Assembly: GCA_030594795.1 (NCBI GenBank)
Contig: JAUVEK010000004.1
Span: 1-22,531, forward strand
DNA: 22,531 nt
Origin: Candidatus Nanohalarchaeota archaeon
GTDB taxonomy: Archaea > EX4484-52 > B79-G9
Direction of reading: 5' to 3'
Each line of letters starts with the position of its first letter. The first letter of the stretch is position 1. Both the position numbers and the translations under genes were made by a program. Positions 14,365 to 22,531 of the stretch are shown piece by piece. The notes below the pieces were generated by a model. That model did no database searches. It worked only from the letters and a program-made list of their open reading frames with translations, and was not told the origin of the DNA.

Positions 14365-15559
14365 CGGGATTTCGAAACGTTTAGGGGTGGTTGCAACAAC
14401 GATAAAAAGTCATAAGGGTGAATTTTTAACGCCGGACTTTGCAATAAATAGTACCTATTACAATTACATCGCAGATATGACAACAGCAGGATTGAAGTAT
14501 TCATTTCCTAATAATTTTTACGAGCTTCAGAGGCAATATACACCAACGAAGTTGGAGCTTCTCTCTTCTACGAGTAATTCTGCAAAGGAGCAAGCAGTGC
14601 ACATAAGTAGAATCGTTGGAGAAGCATATGATAACAAGGACCGATTCATAATCGCAGTTCCACACTTTTCGACGGAAGAAATAGTCATTGAAGGAAAAAA
14701 GAAAAGGACAAGCATAAAGGAGCTAACATGGGAACAGAACAAGTTGTTAATCCAGCTTTATTTACATTCTAATGTTATTGATGTAATCAGTGTGCATCCA
14801 CCGAGCAGTACCAGTCCAATAGAGGATGTTGTTGATTGGATGAAAAAATCAAGAGAGATGGCGAAGCCACAGGGCAGGGGAGATTATGGTTTTGAAAAGG
14901 AGATTGCTCCCATAATAGACCTTTCTGTGAAGCCAAAATATTTTAAGAATCTAATAGAGAGGTTAATATCTGAGAAATTTAGGTTTTTTACGATCAGACA
15001 CAGAAAACTTCTTACTAAAGAACGCATCAATCAGCGAGTCTACTCTAATCTTTCTTATATAAAGGAAAAAGCTAAAGAGATGAAGTATCATTTCCATGCT
15101 ACTCGTGTTGATAGGCGTCTTTCCGTGAAATTACCCGTTTCAATGAAGCACATATTACATATTTTTGGTTTTAACACATTCTGTTTACCTCCAGGAATTA
15201 ATAGAAAAATGAGGCCGCTTCTGTCGTTTGGTGATGCACTGCACTATGACGGTTTGACTTTGGGTGTGATGAATTATGTCGAAAGAAACCAATGGCATCG
15301 TTACAGGACAAATGGTTTTTGCTTGTCAAACTGTCCTGTGTGTAAGGATAAGACATTTGAGCAGTTTAATGTTGAGTATGATAAGAAGGATATACTGCAC
15401 ATTGCAATAAAAATTCACGAGGCATGGGAGAGTCATGGAATATTTATGGATATCAGAGAAGCCATAATAAATGATCGTTTAGAAGAAAAGATAAATGAGA
15501 AATATTTTCTGGAGCAAAACATGAAGACTCTATTGCAGATTAAGCTGAAAGTTGATTAA
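14333..15559 (+). CDS. TGT-superfamily protein, DpdA-like (candidate DNA 7-deazaguanine transglycosylase)
   Basis: Resembles tRNA-guanine transglycosylases, which swap guanine for a 7-deazaguanine base. The 408-residue protein has an N terminus (RLGVVATTIKSHKGEFLTPDF) like the TGT R-x-G-x-(n)-G-x-x-x-T-P start. HILHIFGF (273-280) is like the archaeal TGT HLFG segment, and FGDALHYDG has D301 as a candidate catalytic Asp. A zinc site follows: C330, C334, C337 and H362, with 24 residues between the last Cys and His, close to TGT. It lacks an RNA-binding PUA domain, and its length matches DpdA-type DNA transglycosylases. It sits beside a restriction system, with a preQ0-type transporter elsewhere in the window. 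The start is GTG at 14333, uncertain. A diverged tRNA-modifying paralogue is the main alternative. Confidence 0.55.
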   Translation: MIKTTYEIIPDGISKRLGVVATTIKSHKGEFLTPDFAINSTYYNYIADMTTAGLKYSFPNNFYELQRQYTPTKLELLSSTSNSAKEQAVHISRIVGEAYDNKDRFIIAVPHFSTEEIVIEGKKKRTSIKELTWEQNKLLIQLYLHSNVIDVISVHPPSSTSPIEDVVDWMKKSREMAKPQGRGDYGFEKEIAPIIDLSVKPKYFKNLIERLISEKFRFFTIRHRKLLTKERINQRVYSNLSYIKEKAKEMKYHFHATRVDRRLSVKLPVSMKHILHIFGFNTFCLPPGINRKMRPLLSFGDALHYDGLTLGVMNYVERNQWHRYRTNGFCLSNCPVCKDKTFEQFNVEYDKKDILHIAIKIHEAWESHGIFMDIREAIINDRLEEKINEKYFLEQNMKTLLQIKLKVD

Positions 15560-15610
15560 ATTGCATGAAGAAGTGAAATTTGTTGAAGCGTTGTGTTAAG
15601 AGGGATTATA

Positions 15611-16021
15611 GTGTCCAATAGAGATCAAATGAACAAATTAATAAAGCAGATTACACGTATCAGATGGACATTAGAAAATTATAAAGATACACATCTAGAA
15701 GATATTAAAGACAATATACCAAGAGCCTGTATTGTTTTGCCTGATGGCAAGATGCTGGGGATGGGTTTCGCAACTCATATGCACGGTGATCCGGGAGGAT
15801 TTAAGAGTTTGGGTTTTAAAGAGTATTATGATTTTTACGATTTGCCTAAAGAAAAAAGAAATGATTTTTTAGATAAGGGTTTAATAGTTTTTAATGAAAT
15901 ATTCACTGGGAATCTCACAGAACTGTCGTTTGAAGAATTAGAGAAAATGTATAAATTATTACTAAAAGGGTTAAAGGAATTGGCAGATGAAATAAAACAG
16001 GATAAGAACAAAACAAAATAA
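15611..16021 (+). CDS. Hypothetical protein
   Basis: A 136-residue soluble protein I do not recognise. It contains PRACIVLPDGKMLGMGFATHMHGD, which could be a beta hairpin followed by a His/Asp site, and a C-terminal helical part rich in Lys and Glu (LEKMYKLLLKGLKELADEI). I chose GTG at 15611 because AAGAGGG lies 6 bases ahead; ATG at 15629 is an alternative. It lies 51 bases after the TGT-like gene and may share its transcript. Confidence 0.6.
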   Translation: MSNRDQMNKLIKQITRIRWTLENYKDTHLEDIKDNIPRACIVLPDGKMLGMGFATHMHGDPGGFKSLGFKEYYDFYDLPKEKRNDFLDKGLIVFNEIFTGNLTELSFEELEKMYKLLLKGLKELADEIKQDKNKTK

Positions 16022-16127
16022 CTGAAGGTATTATTTTAGGTTGAAACAAGAATGGTTTATCTTATCGAAAATGTTTGAGATTTTTGTTGAAGAAGAATTA
16101 AAGAAAAATAACGTAAGGCGTTAGGAT

Positions 16128-16460
16128 ATGACAAAGAATCAAGAATTACTTATGAGAATTGAAGAACAAAGACTAAAACTACAAACTGAGCAAGCAAAAA
16201 ATCTTAATAAAATAATAGATAAAGGATTGCCTTTGGTAGAAAAATATTTTACTTCAAAAATAGAAAAATTAGAGGCTCCACGATTTAAGTGGATGTTTGT
16301 TATATTTGGTGCAATATTATTCATTTCCATTGGATTAACAGCATTCTTAACCTATCATGGTAAAATAAGTTCTGAAAACTTTACATTTTTGTTGGGTATC
16401 TTAATTGGTTCGATAATTACACTAATCGGTGACGTAATAATCAACATGGGGAATAATTAA
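16128..16460 (+). CDS. Coiled-coil, two-helix membrane protein upstream of mod
   Basis: A 110-residue protein. Residues 1-50 form a charged helix (LLMRIEEQRLKLQTEQAKN), followed by hydrophobic segments at about 53-75 and 84-106. GTTAGGAT lies next to the ATG. It ends 1 base before the methyltransferase start, so it is translated with the restriction-modification operon. The family is not recognised. Small membrane proteins with cytoplasmic helices are common in defence operons, but a role here is inference. Confidence 0.65.
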   Translation: MTKNQELLMRIEEQRLKLQTEQAKNLNKIIDKGLPLVEKYFTSKIEKLEAPRFKWMFVIFGAILFISIGLTAFLTYHGKISSENFTFLLGILIGSIITLIGDVIINMGNN

Positions 16461-16461
16461 T

Positions 16462-18090
16462 ATGGCAAAAGAAAACTACTCTGGATGGTCAATGCCTGAA
16501 TTAATTAAAGAAATTAGGAAACTCAAGAAAAGAAAAAAATACGGAATAGTGTGGGAAAACAAACCAGAACAAGTCGCTGAATTATGTAAGGAAAAACTGC
16601 CTGTTCTTGAAGAAGATAAAGGAAAGGAAGTTAAGGGTGATGAAAAAAAGCCTGTAAATATTTTGATAGAGGGTGACAATTATCATGCTCTATCTGTTTT
16701 GAATTATACACATAAAGGCAAAATTGATGTAATTTATATAGATCCCCCTTACAATACTGGAAACGGTGAAGGCTTCAAATATAACGATAAGAGAGTTGAT
16801 AAGGAAGATGCATATCGACACAGCAAGTGGCTTTCTTTTATGGAAAAGAGGTTAAGATTAGCTAAAAATATAATGAGTAGAAGAGGGGTTATTTTTATTT
16901 CAATAGATAATAACGAGTTTACACAGCTTAAAATGTTGTGTGATGATATTTTTAATGGAAATTTTATTGGATGTTTTGTTTGGAGAAAAAAGGCAGGAGC
17001 CGGTGCCGATTCAAAATTAATTTTTTCTCAACATGAGTATATTTTATTTTATGCAAAGAACATAAAAAACCTTGATAGATTTTTTCAACCGTTAACTGAA
17101 AAACAAAAGAAAGAATACAAAAATCCAGACAGTGATGCAAGAGGGGATTGGGCCCCTACAGACTTATCTGCGCCCTCTTCGGACACAGATGATTCAAGGT
17201 TATATGAGGTGGTGTGTCCAACAGGTAAAAAATGGCTTCGAAGATGGTCTTACACAAAAGCGAATATGCAAAAATTAATAGAACAAAATCTTGTTTGGTT
17301 CGGGAAAGATGGAAATTCTATGCCTAAGAGAAAAAGGTTTTTATCTGAGAAGCAGGGATTAGTCCCACGTTCATGGATTGATTTCGTTCTCACATCAGAT
17401 GGGAAAAGGGATTTTGAAAATATCTTTGGAAAAGATAATAAATTATTTGAATATCCGAAACCAGTTTTACTGATGAAACACTTTATTAAGATTGCAAGTT
17501 CAAAAAAGTCAATTATTTTGGATTTTTTTGCTGGAACAGGAACAACTGGGCAAGCTGTTTTGGAACTTAACAGAGAGGATAATAGTAGCAGAAAATTCAT
17601 TCTCTGTACTAACAATGAAAATAACATTTCTACAGAAGCATGTTATCCTAGAGTTAAAAAAGCAATCACAGGTTACACAAATCTCAAAGAAGAAATAGTC
17701 ATGGGTTTAGGAAGTAGCCTAAAATACTTCAAAACAGATTTTGTTGACGCTGAGCCGACAGACATAAACAAGAAGAAAATCGTAGATAAGTCAACAGAAA
17801 TGCTTTGCTTAAAGGAAGATTGTTTTGATGAAGTTAAGAAGGAAAAAGAATATAGAATATTCAGAAATAAGGGTAAATATCTAGGGATTATTTATGATGA
17901 TGAAGGAATTGAACCATTTAAGAAAGAATTAAAGAAATTAAATAAAAGAGTCATTGTCTATATATTCTCTCTCGATGAGAGTGCAAGAGAGGAGGAATTC
18001 GAAGTTATGGCTGACTTGGTTGAATTAAAGCCAATTCCGGCGGTAATATTAAATGTGTATAAGAGGTTATTCAAATATGTATCATCCTAG
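16462..18090 (+). CDS. mod: Type III restriction-modification DNA methyltransferase (Mod)
   Basis: Adenine-N6 DNA methyltransferase and target-recognition subunit of a type III system. The 542-residue protein has motif IV DPPYNTG at 94-100 before motif I FAGTGTTG at 356-363, the beta-class order typical of type III Mod. The stretch between them (about 165-345) would hold the target recognition domain. The N-terminal 65 residues are lysine-rich and helical. Codon use is strongly A-rich, unlike the resident plus-strand genes, in line with acquisition by transfer. It appears intact. Its end overlaps the next gene by 14 bases. Confidence 0.92.
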   Translation: MAKENYSGWSMPELIKEIRKLKKRKKYGIVWENKPEQVAELCKEKLPVLEEDKGKEVKGDEKKPVNILIEGDNYHALSVLNYTHKGKIDVIYIDPPYNTGNGEGFKYNDKRVDKEDAYRHSKWLSFMEKRLRLAKNIMSRRGVIFISIDNNEFTQLKMLCDDIFNGNFIGCFVWRKKAGAGADSKLIFSQHEYILFYAKNIKNLDRFFQPLTEKQKKEYKNPDSDARGDWAPTDLSAPSSDTDDSRLYEVVCPTGKKWLRRWSYTKANMQKLIEQNLVWFGKDGNSMPKRKRFLSEKQGLVPRSWIDFVLTSDGKRDFENIFGKDNKLFEYPKPVLLMKHFIKIASSKKSIILDFFAGTGTTGQAVLELNREDNSSRKFILCTNNENNISTEACYPRVKKAITGYTNLKEEIVMGLGSSLKYFKTDFVDAEPTDINKKKIVDKSTEMLCLKEDCFDEVKKEKEYRIFRNKGKYLGIIYDDEGIEPFKKELKKLNKRVIVYIFSLDESAREEEFEVMADLVELKPIPAVILNVYKRLFKYVSS

Positions 18091-18586
18091 CAAATATCAA
18101 GAACATAACGATTCTTTAGATCGATTCGTAAGAAAGTTTAATGAGGTTTCTAAAAAAAGAAACGGTCAAATCCTTATTGAGATTCATAAACAAGAGAATT
18201 TTATAGATGATGCAATTATAAAAGATGAAAAGACAGGGAAAAGCATATCTTTTGATTGGGAAAAGAGAGAAAGCTATTATAGTTCTTGTGGCTTTCCTTT
18301 TAAAACTTTTGGACAATTTGAAAGAAAAATAATAAAACCAAAAATATTATTATCAATTCAATGCTCTAAATCTGAAGATTGTTTTTGTATTGCGTGGCAT
18401 TCTGATTTTAAAAAAGAAGGTATTGAGAATATTGGTTCTATTACAGAGACTGGGAACTACGAATATTATGGGAAACGGTTTACAAAAGAGTTTAAGGAAA
18501 TAAAATACGATGATATGGAACTTCTTTATAATATTTTAAGAAAAGCTTTTGATGAAAATAAACTTAATAAAGATTCATTTTTATGA
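18077..18586 (+). CDS. Unknown protein between mod and res
   Basis: A 169-residue soluble protein I do not recognise. Its start (ATG 18077, GAGGT 8 bases ahead) lies inside the last codons of mod, and its stop is 10 bases before res, so all three are one translationally coupled operon. Visible features are NGQILIEIHKQ, a central SIQCSKSEDCFCIAWHSDF with several Cys, and a charged C terminus. Type III systems normally consist of mod and res only, so this third component is unusual. It might modulate specificity or be an anti-toxicity factor; the sequence does not say. Confidence 0.75.
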   Translation: MYHPSKYQEHNDSLDRFVRKFNEVSKKRNGQILIEIHKQENFIDDAIIKDEKTGKSISFDWEKRESYYSSCGFPFKTFGQFERKIIKPKILLSIQCSKSEDCFCIAWHSDFKKEGIENIGSITETGNYEYYGKRFTKEFKEIKYDDMELLYNILRKAFDENKLNKDSFL

Positions 18587-18596
18587 GGTATTTAAG

Positions 18597-20786
18597 ATGA
18601 TAGAACTAAAAGATTATCAGAGAAGGGCAGTAGAAAACCTACATAGAAAAGTCGAGTATGCCTTACAGTCTCTAGAAAATGAAGTAGTTATCTTCCAGAG
18701 TCCGACGGGTTCGGGGAAAACGGTAATGGTTTCTGAGATGCTTAAGAAATTAGTAAAAAGCAGAAAAGACGATAAAAAATTCTCTTTTGTTTGGGTTTCT
18801 GTAAGAATGTTACATGAACAGAGCAAAGAGAAATTAGAAAAATATTATGAAGATGACAGATTACTTCAATGTTCTTATTTTGAAGATTTAGAAGATAGAA
18901 GGATAGGGGAAAATGAGATTTTGTTTATAAATTGGCACAGCATAAACAAAAAAGATATTAATATTTTTGTGAGAGAAAACGAACAGGATAATAATCTAAA
19001 CAGCGTAATACAAAACACAAAAGAAGAAGGAAGAGAAATTATTTTAGTTATTGACGAGAGTCATCACACCGCAAAATCTGAGAAATCGAGAGAATTAATC
19101 GAAGTAATTGGGCCAAAAGTAACAATAGAAGTTTCAGCTACTCCTCACTTAAAAGAAAATGTCTCTGAAATTGAAAAAGTCCATTTGAGTGATGTTAAAA
19201 CTGAAGAGATGATTAAATCTGAAATTTCTGTAAATCCTGAATTTTTGAACATTAAAGTTGAATCTAAAAGCTCTGACGAGTTGGTTATTGGCCAGGCATT
19301 AAAGAAAAGGGAAGAATCAGCAAAAATGTATAAAGGAGAAGGCTCTAACATTAGCCCTCTTGTTTTGATTCAACTTCCAGATAAAAAAAGCAATCTGATA
19401 ACCAAAAAGGATGATGTTCTGAAAATTCTGAAAGATAAATTTAATGTAACTGAAGAAAATGGGAAACTTGCCGTATGGCTTTCTGAAGATAAATCTGATA
19501 CTTTGGCTAATATAGAAAAAAATGACAATGAAGTAGATGTTTTGGTTTTCAAACAGGCGATTGCATTGGGTTGGGATTGTCCGAGAGCCTCAATTCTTGT
19601 AATATTCAGAGAATCAAAAAGCTTTACTTTTACAATTCAGACAATAGGCCGGATCATGAGGATGCCTGAATTGAAATATTATCTCAAAGAGCCAGAACTG
19701 AATAAGGGTTTTATATTTACAAATCTGCCAAACATAGAAATTACAGAAGATTATGCAAAGGATTATGTCACTGTTTATGAATCAAAAAGAGATAACGAGA
19801 GATATAAAGAAATATCTATCCCATCTATTTTCTTAAAACGACAAAGGGAAAGAACAAGATTATCCGGTAAGTTTGCTGAGATTTTTATGAAAATAGCAGA
19901 AGAAACCAACCTAAAGAAAAAAATCACATTTCAACCATCAAGAATAGTGAGCCCGATTATTGCAGACGGAAGGATTGTGGATATAGATAAAACTGGAGAA
20001 ATTGAGCATAAAGGAACAATAGAAGTTAGACTTAATCATACTGAATTGCAAAACCAATTTGATAAATTTATAGTTCAAAACTGCACTCCCTATGCTCCTA
20101 CTGATTCAAGTGATAGAATGAAAACAGCAATTTATCAGTTCTTTAACAAAAAGTTCAGAATGAAAAAATACGACCCTCAAGCCCAAAGAATAACTTTAGG
20201 AAAAGAAAATGTACATGCATTTGTAGATACGATTAATTTAGCGAAAGAGAAGTATAAAACAGAAGTTGTTGAACAATTAAGCGAAGTTAGAGAAAAGAAA
20301 GAAATTCCAAAATGGGAAGTTCCTGTTATTGTGAGTTACAATAGCAGATACAAAAGAGAATCCCATCCAAAATCAATAGTGAAGCCATTTTATACAAGAA
20401 AACCGAGCGAACCCGAACAATTATTTATGGAATTATTAGATAATTCTGATAAAGTTGAATGGTGGTTTAAGAATGGAGAAACAGAAATAAAATATTTTGC
20501 TGTCTTATACAAAGATGAAAACGGTTTTGAAAGAGCATTTTATGTTGATTTTATTGTGTGGTTTAAAGACGGAACTATTGGGCTTTTTGATACAAAAAGC
20601 GGAATGACCGCAAAAGATGCGAAATATAGAGCAGAAGGATTACAAGAATACATTCAGAGAAATAAGGATAAAAAACTCTGGGGAGGAATTGCGATTTATG
20701 TTAATGGCACATGGAGATACAACGATAAGGAAAAATATGAATATAATCCTAATGATTTATCAAGTTGGAATATTTTAGAGATTTAG
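18597..20786 (+). CDS. res: Type III restriction enzyme Res subunit (helicase-nuclease)
   Basis: ATP-dependent translocase and endonuclease of the type III system, 729 residues. SF2 helicase motifs: Walker A SPTGSGKT near residue 40, DEAD-like VIDESHH, SATPH (motif III), KQAIALGWDCPRASIL and motif VI QTIGRIMRMPE. The C-terminal nuclease domain has FYVDFIVWFKDG followed by LFDTKSG, a PD-(D/E)xK-type arrangement (D...DxK). I chose ATG at 18597 because GAGGT lies 8 bases ahead; the frame opens 48 bases earlier, overlapping the preceding gene. It appears complete. Shorter than some Res proteins but within the family range. Confidence 0.92.
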   Translation: MIELKDYQRRAVENLHRKVEYALQSLENEVVIFQSPTGSGKTVMVSEMLKKLVKSRKDDKKFSFVWVSVRMLHEQSKEKLEKYYEDDRLLQCSYFEDLEDRRIGENEILFINWHSINKKDINIFVRENEQDNNLNSVIQNTKEEGREIILVIDESHHTAKSEKSRELIEVIGPKVTIEVSATPHLKENVSEIEKVHLSDVKTEEMIKSEISVNPEFLNIKVESKSSDELVIGQALKKREESAKMYKGEGSNISPLVLIQLPDKKSNLITKKDDVLKILKDKFNVTEENGKLAVWLSEDKSDTLANIEKNDNEVDVLVFKQAIALGWDCPRASILVIFRESKSFTFTIQTIGRIMRMPELKYYLKEPELNKGFIFTNLPNIEITEDYAKDYVTVYESKRDNERYKEISIPSIFLKRQRERTRLSGKFAEIFMKIAEETNLKKKITFQPSRIVSPIIADGRIVDIDKTGEIEHKGTIEVRLNHTELQNQFDKFIVQNCTPYAPTDSSDRMKTAIYQFFNKKFRMKKYDPQAQRITLGKENVHAFVDTINLAKEKYKTEVVEQLSEVREKKEIPKWEVPVIVSYNSRYKRESHPKSIVKPFYTRKPSEPEQLFMELLDNSDKVEWWFKNGETEIKYFAVLYKDENGFERAFYVDFIVWFKDGTIGLFDTKSGMTAKDAKYRAEGLQEYIQRNKDKKLWGGIAIYVNGTWRYNDKEKYEYNPNDLSSWNILEI

Positions 20787-20794
20787 TGATAAAA

Positions 20795-21310
20795 ATGATG
20801 GAAAAAAAGAATAATATTGCCGAGAATAATCATACAAAGAACATTTCCACAGCATTATCTTTAGTTGAGAATGAATTAAATTATGAAGAAAGGCGAAATG
20901 AATGGTTGAATAAAAAAGCTGCAACATATATTGGTTTTTCATCCATAGTGATGGCATTAATGCTTAATGATAATATTAAAAACGCTCTAGAAGGTCATAT
21001 ATTTAGAATTCCTTATATATGGGTATACGATTTAGGTATATTTCTTATTTTTATTTCTATTTTTACTTCAATTTATGCATATAGAATTAAGTCATTTAAA
21101 AGACCAAGCGTCAATAATCAGGGTTTGTTAAAAGATGAAATAATAGAACAAGATAATCAAAGATTTGAACAAACAATTATAAAACATTATTCTAAGATTA
21201 TAGAATCAACTGCGGAAGTGAATCAGACTACTGCCGCCACTATAAAAAGGGCAGCCTATTTTTTTGTAATAGGGATGTTTTTAATTATGATTTCATTTTT
21301 TTTAAGGTGA
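20795..21310 (+). CDS. Three-helix membrane protein at the end of the restriction operon
   Basis: A 171-residue protein with a charged N terminus, a first hydrophobic segment after RRNEWLNKKAATYIGFSSIV (about 43-61), a second at about 75-98 (VYDLGIFLIFISIFTSIYAY), a charged region and a third at the C terminus (AAYFFVIGMFLIMISFFL). It begins 8 bases after the res stop and is probably in the same operon. ATG at 20798 is also possible. The arrangement (R...WL..KA before the first membrane segment) is loosely like membrane effectors of nucleotide-signalling defence systems, but no sensor gene is adjacent, so I leave the function open. Confidence 0.65.
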   Translation: MMEKKNNIAENNHTKNISTALSLVENELNYEERRNEWLNKKAATYIGFSSIVMALMLNDNIKNALEGHIFRIPYIWVYDLGIFLIFISIFTSIYAYRIKSFKRPSVNNQGLLKDEIIEQDNQRFEQTIIKHYSKIIESTAEVNQTTAATIKRAAYFFVIGMFLIMISFFLR

Positions 21311-21314
21311 TTAT

Positions 21315-21422
21315 GTGGAAGTGAAAAAAAAGAGAATATCGGATGTACCAGATATAGAACCGAGGACAGTGGATGCAGGAGCAAAACCCAAAAAGAATAG
21401 ACTATCCAATATAGAAGATTGA
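21315..21422 (+). CDS. Small ORF (35 residues), unknown
   Basis: Starts with GTG at 21315, 4 bases after the preceding gene; the sequence AAGGTGAT ending just before it can act as ribosome binding site. The peptide is polar (MEVKKKRISDVPDIEPRT at its start), ends in NRLSNIED, and has no membrane segment. It may be a small partner of the upstream membrane protein or a chance frame. Confidence 0.35.
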   Translation: MEVKKKRISDVPDIEPRTVDAGAKPKKNRLSNIED

Positions 21423-21766
21423 TATCGATCTTCAGAGAATACACAAAAAGAAATAGAATATTTTGATGGTGATAGTGTGTTGTTTCACGACATTTGATAA
21501 AACACATTCATTTGTATAGTTCTGCTTATACCCCAATGCCGTATTACCATAATCAGATATGGCAGATATAACATTCAATACCATAATGCCTATACTTGGA
21601 GCAATAATATAACCTTTCTATGGCGCATTGGTCTACTACGCATCCGCCAACTGTTGGGCGGAGTAACTGTAGGTGTCCAGCCTGTCCAATATAAAGTGTA
21701 GTGTAATAATTGAGAATAGTAACCACCACAGAAAGAAATAATAGTTTATAACCCCAAAATGCACTC
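21423..21766. other. Gene-free region after the restriction operon
   Basis: About 340 bases with no convincing gene on either strand. It contains a 6-bp hairpin, TCCGCC with GGCGGA, at about 21648-21667, possibly a transcription end or regulatory structure, and a TATA-like TTTATAA at about 21745-21751 ahead of the next gene. Short CCATAAT repeats occur near 21547 and 21580. No tRNA could be folded. Confidence 0.4.
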
Positions 21767-22258
21767 ATGGTCTATGTTTATGATGATAAGATAGCTGATA
21801 ATGCCAACCTTCTGCAAGAAAACATAACAACCGAGTTGAGCAACGCAGAAATCAAAGGCAGAATTCAAGAAGCGTTAGATCACATCGGGTTAAACATTTC
21901 ATTATCATACAAAGAAGAGGCACTTACCGACACCATAAAGACTTATGCCATTGATAAACAGGTACTTAATAAGATATATCAGGGCAAGCTTGATATGTAT
22001 GAGAAGATTGAGGTCACTTTTAACTCAAATTCGAAATTATGCAATATGTATCGCAGGGATATAGTCATATTATCATTTATGGTCAAACTTATGAAATGTA
22101 TTATGGTTTGCTCGAAACGCATATCATCTGAAGAAGCCAATGGTCGAAAATATGAAGCAATAGCTATTTTTTCAGGTGATAAGCCGTTGGGCAATAAAAG
22201 TCCGGCGCTGTTTAAGATGAAAGATAAGAGAGTGGATGAGTGGACAACAGGTAAATAA
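21767..22258 (+). CDS. Hypothetical protein
   Basis: A 163-residue soluble protein I do not recognise. The N-terminal half is helical and acidic (DNANLLQENITTELSNAEIKG). A middle segment (RRDIVILSFMVKLMKCIMVCSKR) is hydrophobic but flanked by charges and may be a buried helix or an amphipathic one. The C terminus is Lys-rich. TTTATA lies about 20 bases ahead of the ATG, slightly closer than for the other leaderless genes in this window. It has no operon partner, since a new TATA box precedes the next gene. Confidence 0.6.
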   Translation: MVYVYDDKIADNANLLQENITTELSNAEIKGRIQEALDHIGLNISLSYKEEALTDTIKTYAIDKQVLNKIYQGKLDMYEKIEVTFNSNSKLCNMYRRDIVILSFMVKLMKCIMVCSKRISSEEANGRKYEAIAIFSGDKPLGNKSPALFKMKDKRVDEWTTGK

Positions 22259-22268
22259 TGTTTTGTGT

Positions 22269-22278
22269 TTATATAAAA
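22269..22278 (+). promoter_or_regulatory. TATA box for the winged-helix gene
   Basis: TATATAAAA-type box about 28 bases upstream of ATG 22302, fitting a leaderless transcript. Confidence 0.5.
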
Positions 22279-22301
22279 AGTGGTTTGATGGTGACGATTT
22301 T

Positions 22302-22531
22302 ATGGACTTCCACAACATGGTTTTTTGGCATAACGTGGTGACTGTGGTGAATAGCCTGCGTAAAGGCGATAAAGATTGGTATGTCTTGGCAAGAGAGGTT
22401 GATTGTAGTCGAAGTGCATTGATACGCTGCATGTTAAAGCTTGAGAAAGACGGGTTTGTAACAAAAAAGGTATCAAGCAAAGACAAACGGAAATTTGTTT
22501 TTAGTCTTAATGACAATGCGTTCCGTGCCTT
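22302..22531 (+). CDS. MarR-like winged-helix DNA-binding protein (3' partial)
   Basis: The open frame runs off the window end after about 76 residues. The visible part starts MDFHNMVFWHNVVTVVNSLR, continues into DWYVLAREVDCSRSALIRCMLKLEKDGFVTKK and KDKRKFVFSL, the helix-turn-helix and wing of a MarR or related winged-helix protein. A TATA box 28 bases ahead supports this ATG; ATG at 22317 is an alternative. Its architecture is like that of the winged-helix protein at 14083. Target unknown. Confidence 0.65.
   Translation, partial: MDFHNMVFWHNVVTVVNSLRKGDKDWYVLAREVDCSRSALIRCMLKLEKDGFVTKKVSSKDKRKFVFSLNDNAFRA

Noticed and set aside
20795..21310. Assignment as a Pycsar or CBASS membrane effector
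   Set aside because: The similarity is only a short pattern before the first helix, and no nucleotide cyclase or sensor is next to it.
21423..21766. A tRNA or CRISPR-like repeat in the gap after the restriction operon
   Set aside because: No cloverleaf could be closed and no regular repeat-spacer spacing is present.

Overview
The window is archaeal. It carries an Orc1/Cdc6 initiator, a tRNA gene whose introns are bounded by bulge-helix-bulge (BHB) splice motifs, TATA boxes about 25 bases ahead of many start codons (leaderless promoters), archaeal-type HypA and HycI hydrogenase maturation proteins, and an IS4/ISH3-like transposase. The genes point to an anaerobe with a membrane-bound group 4 [NiFe] hydrogenase and an NfnAB/SudAB-type flavin oxidoreductase. 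I cannot name the lineage safely; a euryarchaeal or DPANN archaeon is possible.

Layout. 1-1153: the end of a group 4 hydrogenase operon (NuoH-like membrane subunit, cut by the window start, then a 2x[4Fe-4S] subunit). 1171-2747, minus strand: orc1/cdc6 with a small membrane protein behind it. 2748-3432: an intergenic region that looks like a replication origin, with five TTC-N4-GGAA boxes around a long A/T tract. 3433-4182, minus: a Cro/C1-type regulator. 4384-6631: the two subunits of an NfnAB/SudAB-type enzyme. 6738-7814: a 40-codon ORF divergent from a metallophosphoesterase. 7977-8858: a ribbon-helix-helix regulator and a YhhQ-type 7-deazaguanine-precursor transporter. 8898-9126: a tRNA-Leu(CAA) interrupted by three introns (D loop, anticodon loop, T loop), the most striking item here. 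9246-10871: hypA diverging from a membrane protein, hycI and a second small membrane protein. 10960-11490: a coiled-coil protein.

From about 11560 to the end the window looks like an accessory region: an IS4/ISH3-like transposase, a DUF2080-like transposase-associated protein, a small Cys-containing protein, a winged-helix protein, a tRNA-guanine-transglycosylase-like protein resembling DpdA DNA transglycosylases, then a type III restriction-modification system (mod and res) with an unknown gene between them and small membrane proteins on both sides. The last kilobase holds an unknown protein and a winged-helix gene cut by the window end.

How they work together. The hydrogenase subunits, HypA and HycI belong to one pathway: HypA delivers nickel, HycI trims the large subunit, and the membrane module is the target. 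The Nfn-like pair would balance ferredoxin and NAD(P)H pools. The 7-deazaguanine transporter can supply archaeosine synthesis in tRNA and, by inference, a TGT-like DNA-modifying enzyme in the accessory region.
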